From positions 310,001 through 374,000 of the forward strand of contig NZ_CP061314.1 in NCBI RefSeq assembly GCF_018688255.1: a stretch of 64,000 bases of DNA, read 5' to 3'. Positions 15,525-25,009 of the stretch are shown here, piece after piece. The notes below the pieces were generated by a model that was not told the DNA's origin, ran no database searches, and worked only from the letters and a program-made list of their open reading frames with translations. Each line of letters opens with the position of its first letter. Positions within the stretch are counted from its first letter, which is position 1. Made by a program: the position numbers and the translations under genes. This DNA comes from Polynucleobacter corsicus (GTDB lineage Bacteria; Pseudomonadota; Gammaproteobacteria; Burkholderiales; Burkholderiaceae).

Positions 15525-16433
15525 CTATTGGGTGCCGATGAAGGCTGGATAGTCATATAGCATACAGGGATTGTCCGAGAGAATCGCTTTTCTAAGCTCT
15601 TGATCGGATACCCAAGACCCCAATAGATCACAGAGATCGGCATCATGCGGCATTTGCTTTTTGACCATCACGTGAGGCCAATCACTACCCCAGACTAGTC
15701 TCTTACTATTGGCTTTAATTACTTCGTCATTAAATACTCGCATATCTGTATAGGGAAAGTCCCCATCACAAATACGGTAAGGTCCCGTCATTTTGACCCA
15801 GGCTTTGTTATTTTTCAGAAGTTCTAGCAGACCCTGAAATCCTTTGTCATGCACACCATACTTTGCATGGGAGTAACCAAAGTGACCAAATACCAAGTCC
15901 ACCGGAAAGTTGGCAAATGTTCTGGCGAGATCGGGATATTCATTCACGTGGGCGAGTAGTTCTAAATGCCAGCCAAAAGGTTGGATGCGTTTGGCGATTG
16001 CGGTTAATTCGTCAATCGGTAAACCCTTGGATTTATCGGCAACATCCACAACATTGCAACGAATGCCTCTCACACCAGCTTGATGAAGTCTCTCCAGTTC
16101 GGAATCTGCAATATTGCTATCGATGACTGCAACTCCACGAAACTTGTTGGGATTCGTGGCAAGTGCTGCGAGCATAGCTCGATTGTCAGTGCCGTAGACG
16201 CTGGGCTGAACTAAGACAGCACGATCAACACCCAGCATGCTCAATAAAGATTGATATTGGCTCAGTGTGGCATCAGGCGGAGTGTAGATGCGCTCATCAG
16301 CATAAGGAAACTCCAGAGCAGGCCCACATACATGGGCATGACAATCTACCGCCCCAGCAGGAAAGACAATCTGTGGTGATCGAATTTCTGGATCTGGGGC
16401 TTTACAGAGGGGGGCAGCGTGAGTGGAGTTCAA
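15525..16433 (-). CDS. LigI-like TIM-barrel amidohydrolase (2-pyrone-4,6-dicarboxylate lactonase family)
   Basis: A 302-residue amidohydrolase-related protein. Metal-site features are VDCHAHVCG (His32, His34) at the end of the first strand, a His in FGHFGYS, and the terminal Asp in WGSDWPH (about residue 248). This arrangement fits the LigI group, which hydrolyses lactones such as 2-pyrone-4,6-dicarboxylate from lignin aromatics. The only usable start is a TTG at 16433 with a weak ribosome-binding site. It follows a Bug-type solute-binding protein by 14 bp, suggesting that the imported acid is its substrate or a precursor. Confidence 0.8.
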   Translation of the reverse strand: MNSTHAAPLCKAPDPEIRSPQIVFPAGAVDCHAHVCGPALEFPYADERIYTPPDATLSQYQSLLSMLGVDRAVLVQPSVYGTDNRAMLAALATNPNKFRGVAVIDSNIADSELERLHQAGVRGIRCNVVDVADKSKGLPIDELTAIAKRIQPFGWHLELLAHVNEYPDLARTFANFPVDLVFGHFGYSHAKYGVHDKGFQGLLELLKNNKAWVKMTGPYRICDGDFPYTDMRVFNDEVIKANSKRLVWGSDWPHVMVKKQMPHDADLCDLLGSWVSDQELRKAILSDNPCMLYDYPAFIGTQ

Positions 16434-16447
16434 CTTACTTTAGCTAG

Positions 16448-17458
16448 TTACTGAGGTTCGATGTTGGCGTCTTTAGCGATCTTCTGATACTTCGCCATTT
16501 CTTCGCGCACAAACTTACCGAACTCTTGTGGGCTCATGGGAGTTGCTTTAATACCTTTGGTTTCGTATGCAGTCTTCACCTCAGGACTTTGCATCGCCAA
16601 ATTAATATCTTGATTAATCTTTTTCACAATTGCTGCTGGTGTGCCAGCCGGTGCCCACACACCAAACCACAGACCAATTTCAAAGTTGGCATAACCTAAC
16701 TCAGCAATACTTGGGATATCTGGCACGGCAGCATTGCGCGCTTTGCTAGTAACCCCAAGCGCTCTCACTTTGCCACCCTTGAGTTGCCCGATGGCGGTAT
16801 CTAGTGGCGCCATATAAAAAGCGGTGCGTCCAGCCATCGTATCTTGAATGGCTTCTGGTGATCCTTTGTAAGGAACATGAATAAGCTTGATGCCCATCAT
16901 TTGATTGAAGTACTCAGCAGCAAGGTGAGTCGAGCTGCCAACACCTGCAGATGCAAAAGTCACCTCACCAGGTTTAGACTTGGCCGCAATGACTAAATCA
17001 CGAACAGACTGATAAGGACCGTCTGCGGCAGTAATTAAGACATAAGGTGTTTGCCCAAGAATGTCGACATCAACCAAGCTCTTGAGTGGATCGTAAGGCA
17101 GCTTTTTATAAATGGCTGGATTGGCCGCGTATGAAGCGGATTGCACCAGCAAGGTGTAGCCATCCGGCTCAGCACTGACCACTGCACCAGTACCGATTAA
17201 GCCACCAGCACCAGGACGATTTTCAATAATGACGGATTGTTTCCAGGTTTCCGGAAGGTTTTTGGCAACAATTCTGCCGGCAATGTCAGCACCAGACCCA
17301 GTAGTGAGGGGCACAATCATCCTTACTGTTCGATTGGGATAGCTTTGCGCGCTCGCAGCTGTAGAAATCAGGTTGAGGCTAAGCCCCAAGCCAATCAATA
17401 AGCTCAACATCCAGTTGCGCTTGAGCAAACGAGGGGATTGCAATACCTTTTGCATCAT
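16448..17458 (-). CDS. Bug/TctC-type periplasmic solute-binding protein
   Basis: A 336-residue tripartite tricarboxylate transporter receptor. It has a signal sequence (hydrophobic segment about residues 16-37), then the family start YPNRTVRMIVPLTTGSGAD, IENRPGAGGLIGTGAV, and VPYKGSPEAIQDTMAGR. These proteins bind carboxylates or other small organics in the periplasm and are strongly expanded in Burkholderiales. No TctA/TctB membrane genes are adjacent, which is common for Bug proteins. A good AGGAG site precedes the ATG. The downstream LigI-like hydrolase suggests an aromatic-derived dicarboxylate ligand. Confidence 0.9.
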   Translation of the reverse strand: MMQKVLQSPRLLKRNWMLSLLIGLGLSLNLISTAASAQSYPNRTVRMIVPLTTGSGADIAGRIVAKNLPETWKQSVIIENRPGAGGLIGTGAVVSAEPDGYTLLVQSASYAANPAIYKKLPYDPLKSLVDVDILGQTPYVLITAADGPYQSVRDLVIAAKSKPGEVTFASAGVGSSTHLAAEYFNQMMGIKLIHVPYKGSPEAIQDTMAGRTAFYMAPLDTAIGQLKGGKVRALGVTSKARNAAVPDIPSIAELGYANFEIGLWFGVWAPAGTPAAIVKKINQDINLAMQSPEVKTAYETKGIKATPMSPQEFGKFVREEMAKYQKIAKDANIEPQ

Positions 17459-17572
17459 GTCTCCTAAGTATTTTTATAGTTTCATTGGATAATCTACCAT
17501 GCTCCTTTTAAGATCGCCATGATCAAGATGGGGTATATACAAATAGCTAAATCAGCCAGAAAGCAGAGATAC

Positions 17573-18388
17573 ATGAGCCAAAAACTCGAAAAACAGATCA
17601 TCAAGGTCAATGGGGTCGATATGGCCTATCGTTTTGATGGCCCTAGTGATGGCCATGTGGTGATGATGGCCAATAGCCTGATGTCGGATTGCAGTATGTG
17701 GGATTGGAACGTGCCTGCATTAAGTGATCGTTATCGAGTCCTCCGTTTTGATAAGCGTGGGCACGGCGATTCTGAAACAACGCCAGCGCCCTACAGCATT
17801 CCTCAATTGGCGGATGATGCGGTTGCCTTATTGGATGCCTTAAAGATTGATAAAGTACATTTCATCGGGCTGTCGATGGGCGGCATGATTGGTCAGCAGC
17901 TTGGTGCTCGCTTTCCGGAGCGTGTTTATTCCCTATCCCTCTGCGACACTGCCAGTGAAATGCCTCCACGGAGTTTGTGGGAGGAGCGTTTTGAACTTGC
18001 GCGCAAAGAAGGTATTGCCGGCTTGGTAGATGGCACTATTCAGCGTTGGTTTACTGCCCCATTTATTGCTCGAGCGCCTCAAGATATTGCCAAAGTGCGC
18101 GAGATGATTTTGGGTACTGGGGTTGAGGGTTATCTAGGTTGCGCAAGTGCGGTGAGAGATATGGCGCAAACCACCATGCTCTTAAAAATCAAGGCTCCAA
18201 CACTGATTCTGACAGGGCGTCAGGATCCGGCCTGTACCGTGGACCAAGCCATTGTGCTCAATCGCATGATTGATGGATCTAAGTTGGTCATATTGGAAGA
18301 TGCTGCACACTTATCTAATATCGAGCAGCCAGAGGTGTTTAATCGCACTGTCCGTGAATTTATTGATACAGTAGATAACACTTTGTAG
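17573..18388 (+). CDS. pcaD: Alpha/beta hydrolase, 3-oxoadipate enol-lactonase-like
   Basis: Read from the ATG at 17573 it is a 271-residue alpha/beta hydrolase. Visible are the oxyanion region ANSLMSDCSMWDW, the RGHGDSETTP segment, the nucleophile elbow GLSMGG (Ser101), and the acid and base toward the C-terminus (ILTGRQDPA and DAAHLSNIEQP). The pattern is closest to PcaD, which opens 3-oxoadipate enol-lactone in the beta-ketoadipate pathway. The open frame runs upstream to 17519, but the shorter start matches the family. It is divergent from a Bug protein and LigI-like lactonase. Other lactonase or esterase roles are possible because no other pca gene is present. Confidence 0.75.
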   Translation: MSQKLEKQIIKVNGVDMAYRFDGPSDGHVVMMANSLMSDCSMWDWNVPALSDRYRVLRFDKRGHGDSETTPAPYSIPQLADDAVALLDALKIDKVHFIGLSMGGMIGQQLGARFPERVYSLSLCDTASEMPPRSLWEERFELARKEGIAGLVDGTIQRWFTAPFIARAPQDIAKVREMILGTGVEGYLGCASAVRDMAQTTMLLKIKAPTLILTGRQDPACTVDQAIVLNRMIDGSKLVILEDAAHLSNIEQPEVFNRTVREFIDTVDNTL

Positions 18389-18396
18389 GAATCCAT

Positions 18397-18975
18397 ATGA
18401 CTGAATTATCTGTAGCTCAAATAAAAGAAATCCGCGCTGCTGTTTTAGGCGCTGCTGCAAAAGTTCCTGGTGCACTCATTGGCATGGGGATACTGTTTAT
18501 CGCCTTAGGAATGATTGGTGTTGCTGGGCAAACATTATTTTCATTTGTAACAGTAAATATATTGGGTGCATTCTTGATTTTTGGTGGTGTAGTGCAATTT
18601 GCTCATGCTCTTAAATCTACTGGCTGGAAGAGTGTTGGCATTCAAATGGTTCTGGCGGTTTTGTATATTGCAGCTGGCGTCTACACCTGGGCCTTTCCGA
18701 TTCCCGCTCTGGAAGTAATCACCCTCTGGCTTGCCGCAATCTTTTTTGTGACCGGCTTTCTGCGCCTGATCTCCGCCTTTCAGCATCGTCATTTCCGTGA
18801 ATGGTTCTGGTTGGTGTTGTCTTCTACAATATCTATCTTGATGGGTGTACTTATCATGAATGGCTATCCAGAAAGCAGCCTGTGGTTGCCCGGCTTACTC
18901 ATTGCAATTGAATTACTTTTGCAAGGTTGGTCATTGCTGTTCTTGGGCTTAGCTGCTCGCTCATTGACGAAGTAA
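18397..18975 (+). CDS. HdeD/DUF308-family membrane protein
   Basis: A 192-residue protein with six hydrophobic segments in three similar pairs, the pattern of the HdeD acid-stress family (GMGILFIALGMIGVAG, GAFLIFGGVVQFAHAL, YIAAGVYTWAFP). It follows the hydrolase by 8 bp and is likely co-transcribed. HdeD is a small inner-membrane protein linked to acid resistance in enterics; its molecular role is not known, and that link is by family only. Confidence 0.8.
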   Translation: MTELSVAQIKEIRAAVLGAAAKVPGALIGMGILFIALGMIGVAGQTLFSFVTVNILGAFLIFGGVVQFAHALKSTGWKSVGIQMVLAVLYIAAGVYTWAFPIPALEVITLWLAAIFFVTGFLRLISAFQHRHFREWFWLVLSSTISILMGVLIMNGYPESSLWLPGLLIAIELLLQGWSLLFLGLAARSLTK

Positions 18976-19005
18976 TCGCAATATCTATTAAAAAATCTAA
19001 TTACT

Positions 19006-19197
19006 ATGTCAATGAAAAAAACGGATCTCTATAAAAACCTAGCCCTAACGACTGCGCAGCGCATGAAAAATGCTGCTAAGACGCCCAAGCCGGGTGCTGC
19101 AGAGAGTATTGCTAAAACCAAAAAAGAGCTTGCTAGTAGCAATCCTATGCTCGCTTCTTTGATGGGTAATGCTAAGTCAAAGCCGAAATCGAAGTAG
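19006..19197 (+). CDS. Small basic protein of unknown function
   Basis: A 63-residue, lysine- and alanine-rich, probably disordered protein (ends GNAKSKPKSK). No domain recognised. It is separated by 30 bp from the HdeD-like gene and partly overlaps the longest open frame of the TonB receptor that follows. The composition is coherent enough to be a real small protein, but evidence is limited to the open frame and its position. Confidence 0.45.
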   Translation: MSMKKTDLYKNLALTTAQRMKNAAKTPKPGAAESIAKTKKELASSNPMLASLMGNAKSKPKSK

Positions 19198-19228
19198 TAC
19201 ATCGCTTTATGGACAAGGGGATGTTGCT

Positions 19229-21382
19229 TTGAGGATAGGGCTATGCCAAAGCGCATTGGTCCTGAGCTTTATTGCGCCAACAGCCCTGGCTCAAATTGCT
19301 CCTCCACCTAATTACGATCAACAGTTAGGTGATGTGGTGGTCAACGCCACTCGCTCTGGTACACCTTTGAATCAGATGTCGCTGAACACAACTATTTTGA
19401 CCAAAGAGGTATTAGAGAGCTCCCCAGATCAAACCATCGATCAGGTGCTAAAAAATGTACCGGGTGTATTTCTGAATGATGTGCCGTACTATCAAAAAGA
19501 TCCTACGGGCCAGAGTATTAATGTGCGCGGCTTAGGTTATGGGCGCACATTGGTATTGATTGATGGCCTGCCTGCAAACGATGCTTTTTATGGGACTGTT
19601 CAGTGGAACTTAGTCCCCATGTCCTCCATTGAGTCGGTTGAATTTGTACGCGGCGGAGTATCGAGTCTGTGGGGTAATTACGGTATGGGTGGTGTTATTA
19701 ATATCAACACCAAGACGCCCAAGAATAGCTCCCAGGATGTATCTGCTAGTTATGGATCCTTTGGTACTGGAAATATTGCTGCCTCTAAGGACTTAATTGT
19801 TTCAGATGCAATGCAGATGCGCTTCTCGGCAGATTATTTCTCGAGTGAGGGTTTTCAAAACTACGCTACGATTTCTCCGGGCTCACCGAGCAATATTAAA
19901 AATGGCATGGGTACAGACGCAGTTAAGAATTCTAATGTCCGCCTGCAGAACTATTTCAAGCCAACGCAAGATACCAATGCCTTTTTACGCATGGGCTACA
20001 GCACGATGTCTGATTTAAGTAATAACTATGCAATAGCGCCTAATTTAATTCAAACGGCGGATGTTGCCGCAGGCTCAACAACACAATTAGATGTGGATAA
20101 AAAGACTCAGGTCAACGTGTATTACCAAGCAACGAACTTTTATAAGCAGACTGCGAATAATTTAAGTGCTGCGCCGTACAAGCCATACGTTAATGCAAAC
20201 TATACAGATCCTTACTCTACTGTAGGTGCCTCGGCTCAGTACACTCATGATTTAAAGGCTGCAGGAATTGATCAATACATCATTGGTGTTGATGCAAGAA
20301 ATATCTCTGCATCCAATCAAACGAATAACTTATCTACGGCCGGCGCTGTAAGCTCTGTAAGCTATGCACAGGGGCAGCAAAATTTTTATGGCCTCTTAGG
20401 GCAAATTAAATCAAGTGCCAGTAGCATTCCTCTTGAAGCTACCTTGGGGGCGCGCATTGATCAGTGGAATAGCCAGATCCCAAGTGCATACAACGCCGGT
20501 GCAGGTGGTTCTAGTCCCCAATATCAAGTCATTCCTAATCAAAGCAAAACTCAATTAAGCCCTTCGCTTGGGCTGCTCTATAAGGCAAATAACAATTGGG
20601 ATTTGCGAAGTGCGGCCTATCAAGCTTTTCATGCGCCTAGTATGAATAACACATTACGTAGCTATGGAAACTCTGTTAGCGGCTACTCTTTAGCAAATCC
20701 GAATTTAACTCCTGAAACAATGACGGGCTACGAGGTGGGAACGGACTACCGCTGGAAAAGTGGATTTGCTCAGTTAACGGCGTTTAATAATTACATTCAA
20801 AATGCCATTACCAGTTATAAGATCACTAGCGCAAATTGGGCATTTGCAAGCAGCCTCTGTACAACATCAGGCTTATCGGGTTGCTCAGCTACTAGTTCGT
20901 CTTCTGGCTACACCAATGTAAGTTACTACACCAACCAGCAAAACTTGCTGAGCCGTGGTGTTGAACTGCAATATCACCATGACCTCAATGCGCAATGGGC
21001 ATTGGATGGTGGTTACAGCTACACGAGCACAATTCTGACTTGGAGCGCTACTACGGACCCCATCAATACGCAGGTAGGCGGCGTTCCTAAAAATATGGCT
21101 AACGCCGGAATTACTTACTACCCAATTCCTCAAGCAAGCCTTAGTACTACAGTGCGTTATGTCGGTAACTCTTGGATGTCTACCGGCACTTTGCCGGTAC
21201 CCGCTTATGCCGTTGTAGGCTTAAGAGCTAATTATCAACTCACGCAACAAGCCTCAGTCTTTGCCTCAGTAGTCAATTTATTTAACCGTCAATACGTGAC
21301 TTTTAATATTGCTAGTCAGGCATCTGCTTACCAAGCGGGAATGCCGCAGGCTATTACTGTAGGCGCGCGGGTAACTTTCTAG
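19229..21382 (+). CDS. TonB-dependent outer-membrane receptor
   Basis: About 717 residues, a plug domain followed by a 22-strand-type barrel. The plug shows VVVNATRSGTPLNQ (TonB-box-like start), DQVLKNVPGVFLND, SINVRGLGYGRTLVLIDG and the GVSSLWGNYGMGGVININTK motif; the barrel ends in an aromatic (GARVTF). I place the start at the TTG at 19229: an AAGGGG site is eight bases upstream, and it puts the signal peptide (cut after TALAQ) at the N-terminus. An ATG at 19169 in frame would overlap the upstream gene. Substrate class (siderophore, metal chelate, cofactor or sugar) is not evident; the downstream periplasmic dehydrogenase and cytochrome suggest a link to that enzyme. Confidence 0.88.
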   Translation: MRIGLCQSALVLSFIAPTALAQIAPPPNYDQQLGDVVVNATRSGTPLNQMSLNTTILTKEVLESSPDQTIDQVLKNVPGVFLNDVPYYQKDPTGQSINVRGLGYGRTLVLIDGLPANDAFYGTVQWNLVPMSSIESVEFVRGGVSSLWGNYGMGGVININTKTPKNSSQDVSASYGSFGTGNIAASKDLIVSDAMQMRFSADYFSSEGFQNYATISPGSPSNIKNGMGTDAVKNSNVRLQNYFKPTQDTNAFLRMGYSTMSDLSNNYAIAPNLIQTADVAAGSTTQLDVDKKTQVNVYYQATNFYKQTANNLSAAPYKPYVNANYTDPYSTVGASAQYTHDLKAAGIDQYIIGVDARNISASNQTNNLSTAGAVSSVSYAQGQQNFYGLLGQIKSSASSIPLEATLGARIDQWNSQIPSAYNAGAGGSSPQYQVIPNQSKTQLSPSLGLLYKANNNWDLRSAAYQAFHAPSMNNTLRSYGNSVSGYSLANPNLTPETMTGYEVGTDYRWKSGFAQLTAFNNYIQNAITSYKITSANWAFASSLCTTSGLSGCSATSSSSGYTNVSYYTNQQNLLSRGVELQYHHDLNAQWALDGGYSYTSTILTWSATTDPINTQVGGVPKNMANAGITYYPIPQASLSTTVRYVGNSWMSTGTLPVPAYAVVGLRANYQLTQQASVFASVVNLFNRQYVTFNIASQASAYQAGMPQAITVGARVTF

Positions 21383-21512
21383 AATTTGGTGCAGTGCAGT
21401 AGTTAGTGGTTTTATGTGAATGTATTTAAAATGCTTTAGGATTTGATGAAACGTAAATAGCAATCAATAACAATAAGTTAAAAACAAGAGCAATAAAACG
21501 GGAGACGTATCT

Positions 21513-22733
21513 ATGAAATTGAAAACCATTCATTCTTTGATGTTCGTTGCGGGTATTGCGGCAGCCACTTTGGCGAGTGCGCAAGCGCCAGCTCCAGCAC
21601 CAGCAATTCCGCCGACTTGGGCGCAGGGTAGAACTGCTGATGGCATGAACCCCTCTTTGTCGCCAAACCCACCTGGTATTTCTGCGCTACCTGCAGATGA
21701 AATTCCAGTGAGCAAGTTAAAGGTACCAGCAGGCTTTAAGATTGAATTGTGGGCATCAGGCATGCCTAATGGTCGTTCAATGACTGAGTCTCCAAACGGT
21801 ACTGTGTTTGTCGGCACACGCTTTACAGGTAATGTGTATGCGGTAGTGACTAAAGATGGTAAACGGGAAGTGAAGACTATCGCCAAAGGTTTACATCGTC
21901 CAAACGGCGTAGCGTTTACCAATGGCTCACTCTATGTTGCTGAACTCTCCCGAATTATTCGTTATGACAATATCGAGCAGAACTTAGATAACCCACCAGC
22001 ACCAGTAGTGGTGTTTGATGCACTACCTAAGGATGAGCCACACGGTTGGAAGTTTATGAAACTCAGTCCTGACGGACAGTATTTGTATTTCCAAATTGGT
22101 ACGCCAGCAAATATCGTTGTGCCACCTTCAACTCATGCAACGATTGTTCGTTTGAATCTCAAGACCAATATCTTGGAAACTGTAGCAACTGGTGTTCGTA
22201 ACAGTGTTGGTATGGATTTCCAGCCTGGCACAAAAGAACTTTGGTTTACTAATAACGCCCGCGATTGGGTTGCTGAAGATAAGCCAAACGACACACTGAA
22301 TCGTTTAGTGCGCCCTAAGGGAATGAACTTTGGTTATCCTCATTGCCATCAAGGCGACTTCTTAGATCCGGAGTTTGGTAAAGGCCGATCATGTGATGAG
22401 TTTGATAAGCCTGTTTATAACTTAGGCGCTCACGTAGCTGCTTTGGGTATGCGTTTTTATAACGGCAAGCAATTCCCGGCAGACTACAAAGGTAATATCT
22501 TTATCGCTGAGCATGGCTCATGGAATAAAACACAACGCGTAGGCTATCAAGTGGTGCGTGTTGTATTGGATTCTAAGAACAAGGTTGTGAAGTCAGAGCC
22601 GTTTGTGACCGGTTGGTTAGACGGCGATAAGTTCTGGGGTCGTCCAGTAGACGTGCAGATGCTCAAAGACGGTTCTATGTTGGTTTCAGATGATGAGACT
22701 GGCGCAATCTTCCGCGTGTCATACGGCAAATGA
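21513..22733 (+). CDS. Secreted sorbosone/aldose-dehydrogenase-like beta-propeller oxidoreductase
   Basis: A 406-residue periplasmic protein: signal peptide to about residue 23, then a six-bladed propeller of the glucose/sorbosone dehydrogenase family. Segments seen are ESPNGTVFVGTR, HRPNGVAFTNGSLYVAEL, NSVGMDFQPGTKELWFTNNARD, FGYPHCHQGDF and AEHGSWNKTQRVGYQVVRV. The family oxidises aldoses or sorbosone with PQQ and gives electrons to cytochrome c. The cytochrome c gene overlaps its stop by four bases (ATGA), which supports that electron path. Whether PQQ is bound and which sugar is used cannot be read here; no pqq biosynthesis gene is in the window. Confidence 0.82.
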   Translation: MKLKTIHSLMFVAGIAAATLASAQAPAPAPAIPPTWAQGRTADGMNPSLSPNPPGISALPADEIPVSKLKVPAGFKIELWASGMPNGRSMTESPNGTVFVGTRFTGNVYAVVTKDGKREVKTIAKGLHRPNGVAFTNGSLYVAELSRIIRYDNIEQNLDNPPAPVVVFDALPKDEPHGWKFMKLSPDGQYLYFQIGTPANIVVPPSTHATIVRLNLKTNILETVATGVRNSVGMDFQPGTKELWFTNNARDWVAEDKPNDTLNRLVRPKGMNFGYPHCHQGDFLDPEFGKGRSCDEFDKPVYNLGAHVAALGMRFYNGKQFPADYKGNIFIAEHGSWNKTQRVGYQVVRVVLDSKNKVVKSEPFVTGWLDGDKFWGRPVDVQMLKDGSMLVSDDETGAIFRVSYGK

Positions 22734-23329
22734 AACTGATCTCTATCACTAAGGCCATCCTCGGGGTGGCCTTTTTTACTTCCTTAATTTTGTCGGTCAA
22801 TGTATCTGCTGCGCCACCGGATGCTGTAGCAGGCAAAGTAAAAGCCCAAACGTGTTTAGCTTGTCATGGCGAAAATGGTATTGGTATTTCGCCAGAGATT
22901 CCGAATCTTGCAGCACAGCCGGCGCTATCAATTACCTATCAGCTGATTCAGTTTCGTGGGCAACAGCGTAAGGGTGGGGCAATGGAGGCTCTAGCAATGC
23001 CGCTAAGCGATCAAGATATGCGGGATATTGCCGCCTACTACTCTGTATTACCTCCACCTCCTGCCAAGTCTGGTAACACTGACAAGATTGCAAAGGGTCA
23101 GCAAATTGCTGGTGCACAGTATTGCAATTCATGTCATGGGGCTCAGCTCCAGGGGCAAAAACATATAGCCCGTTTAGCGGGGCAGTCTCACGAGTACATC
23201 GTGGCTCAATTAAAAAATATTCGTTCAGGTAGCCGTATTGATATGGATGGAACTATGGGTAGCGCCGCGCGTGGTTTGAGTGATGATGATATTGAGGCTT
23301 TAGCTGCTTATGCGGCTTCGCTAAACTAA
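22730..23329 (+). CDS. Periplasmic dihaem cytochrome c (c4-like)
   Basis: A 199-residue exported protein with a signal peptide (to about residue 27) and two class I cytochrome domains. Haem sites are CLACH (Cys42-His46) and CNSCH (Cys132-His136); candidate axial Met residues are in EALAMPLSD and MDGTMGS. It overlaps the propeller dehydrogenase by four bases and is the evident electron acceptor for it, passing electrons on to a terminal oxidase. Confidence 0.9.
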   Translation: MKLISITKAILGVAFFTSLILSVNVSAAPPDAVAGKVKAQTCLACHGENGIGISPEIPNLAAQPALSITYQLIQFRGQQRKGGAMEALAMPLSDQDMRDIAAYYSVLPPPPAKSGNTDKIAKGQQIAGAQYCNSCHGAQLQGQKHIARLAGQSHEYIVAQLKNIRSGSRIDMDGTMGSAARGLSDDDIEALAAYAASLN

Positions 23330-23355
23330 GCACTTATCTTTATATCGATTGACTC

Positions 23356-24441
23356 TTGCAAGCGAAAGTACACCAAGGCAATAAGCTTTTAATTGACCTC
23401 CTTAAGGTAATTGCAGCTCTGTTAATCATTCTGCACCACCTATCGAGTTATGGCCAGATGGCGGTAGATGCGCGCTCAGTATTACCAGGCCTAATGACAT
23501 GGCTCTTTGAGTACGGTCGTTATGCTGTACAAATCTTTCTAGTGATGGCTGGGTATTTAGCAACCCAGTCACTCGCGCGATTTGCGAATGCAAAATTCAG
23601 CAGCCAGAATTTACTGCGGATCATCATTAATCGCTATTTGCGCTTGTTTGCCCCTTACATTGCCGCTTTAGCTTTTACGATTCTCTGTGCTTGGATTGCG
23701 CGCTTTTGGGTTAACGATGAATTCGTTGGTGAGCAAGAAACATTGGGGCAATTTTTAGCCCACTTATTTTTCTTGCAAGGTATCTTAGGCTTAGATTCGA
23801 TCTCTGCTGGGGCCTGGTATGTAGCGATTGACTGGCAGCTCTACTCAGTTTTGGCTGTATTGCTCATTTCTTTTTCTTCTTATCAGGCTCTAATATGGCT
23901 GATCAGCATTGTTATTGTGAGCTCTTTGCTCTACTTCAATCGTTCGGCACAATACGAGGCCTACTTCATTTATTTCATTGGCTCCTATGGTCTTGGTGTG
24001 GTGGCTTATCTTGCGAAGAACTTTTCCGATAAGAAGATTCAAGTCTTGGCCAAGTTTGTACTGATTGCAATTGGAGTGATTATTGCGATCTCCACATTGC
24101 ATCAAGTGTGGTTACGAAATTTCTTGGCTTGGTTTGTAGCCCTACTATTATTTGTGTGGGGTAATGTGAGTTATTCAGACTTAAAACCTGCAAGCTCAAA
24201 AGTAAAAGTATTTGTATTGCGCTTTATTGCTTGGGCGAGCCCGCGATCTTATTGTGCTTTTTTAATTCACTTTGCATTTATCTTGCTAACAAACGCGCTT
24301 TATATTGCCTCTGGAATGCATGCCCACGAGAGTGGCCTGATTGCGATTGGCTTAATGTTGGGAGTCGTGGTGTGCAGCACTATTGCCGCCAACTACCTGT
24401 ATCGCTGGGTAGAAATTCCCTCGGCAAAGCTGAAGATCTAA
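23356..24441 (+). CDS. Acyltransferase family 3 (OafA-like) membrane protein
   Basis: A 361-residue protein with about ten membrane segments and the acyltransferase-3 start LLIDLLKVIAALLIILHHLSSYG, in which the conserved His of the family is present in HH. These enzymes acetylate or acylate surface sugars. No ATG exists near the N-terminus; the usable start is TTG at 23356, without a clear ribosome-binding site, 26 bp after the cytochrome gene. Translation may be coupled. Whether it works with the upstream oxidase genes is unknown. Confidence 0.8.
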   Translation: MQAKVHQGNKLLIDLLKVIAALLIILHHLSSYGQMAVDARSVLPGLMTWLFEYGRYAVQIFLVMAGYLATQSLARFANAKFSSQNLLRIIINRYLRLFAPYIAALAFTILCAWIARFWVNDEFVGEQETLGQFLAHLFFLQGILGLDSISAGAWYVAIDWQLYSVLAVLLISFSSYQALIWLISIVIVSSLLYFNRSAQYEAYFIYFIGSYGLGVVAYLAKNFSDKKIQVLAKFVLIAIGVIIAISTLHQVWLRNFLAWFVALLLFVWGNVSYSDLKPASSKVKVFVLRFIAWASPRSYCAFLIHFAFILLTNALYIASGMHAHESGLIAIGLMLGVVVCSTIAANYLYRWVEIPSAKLKI

Positions 24442-24450
24442 AGCAAAAAC

Positions 24451-24978
24451 TTAAATCCCCATATCCTTTAAGACGCGAAAGATTTCTCGATAAGCCTTAG
24501 GAGGTTTATTGGTTTCTTTTTCTTTGCGAGCATTACGGATGAGGGTGCGCATATTCTGAATATCCATATCAGGATATTGCTCAATCATCTTCGTGAAAGT
24601 TTCGTCATTGGCAATCAGGCGATCGCGATACGACTCCAGATGGTGGAGCTTTGCAGTCTCTGCCTTGCTAACGCCTTGGATGGCATCTAAACGTTTGTTA
24701 ATGGCATCCAACTCTTCTTCATCCAAAAAGCGCATGAGTTTGCCAAGGTATTGCTTATGACGACGGATTGCCTCAAAACTCTTAATCTTGTTTGTTTCCG
24801 CAATGGAGGCCTTAATAGCCTCATCCATTGGTATGGACTTTAAGGCATCGCTACTGAGCGCCGCTAAAACTTCGGCCAGCTTTTGGCGCTCAGTCATCAA
24901 GCGCTTTAGCTCGGATTTGCTGGGCCCATCATCAAGATCATCTTTCTTGGGGGTGCGGTTCTTTTCGTTGACATGCAT
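24451..24978 (-). CDS. darP: DarP (YjgA/DUF615) 50S assembly factor
   Basis: A 175-residue, highly charged helical protein. The family segment KSELKRLMTERQKLAEVL near the N-terminus and FEAIRRHKQYLGKLMRFLDEEE in the middle identify YjgA/DarP, which associates with late 50S ribosomal particles. Length matches the family. It stands alone, converging with the acyltransferase gene 9 bp away. Confidence 0.9.
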   Translation of the reverse strand: MHVNEKNRTPKKDDLDDGPSKSELKRLMTERQKLAEVLAALSSDALKSIPMDEAIKASIAETNKIKSFEAIRRHKQYLGKLMRFLDEEELDAINKRLDAIQGVSKAETAKLHHLESYRDRLIANDETFTKMIEQYPDMDIQNMRTLIRNARKEKETNKPPKAYREIFRVLKDMGI

Positions 24979-25009
24979 ATTGTTATTTTAGACGGGTATT
25001 GAACTTTAA

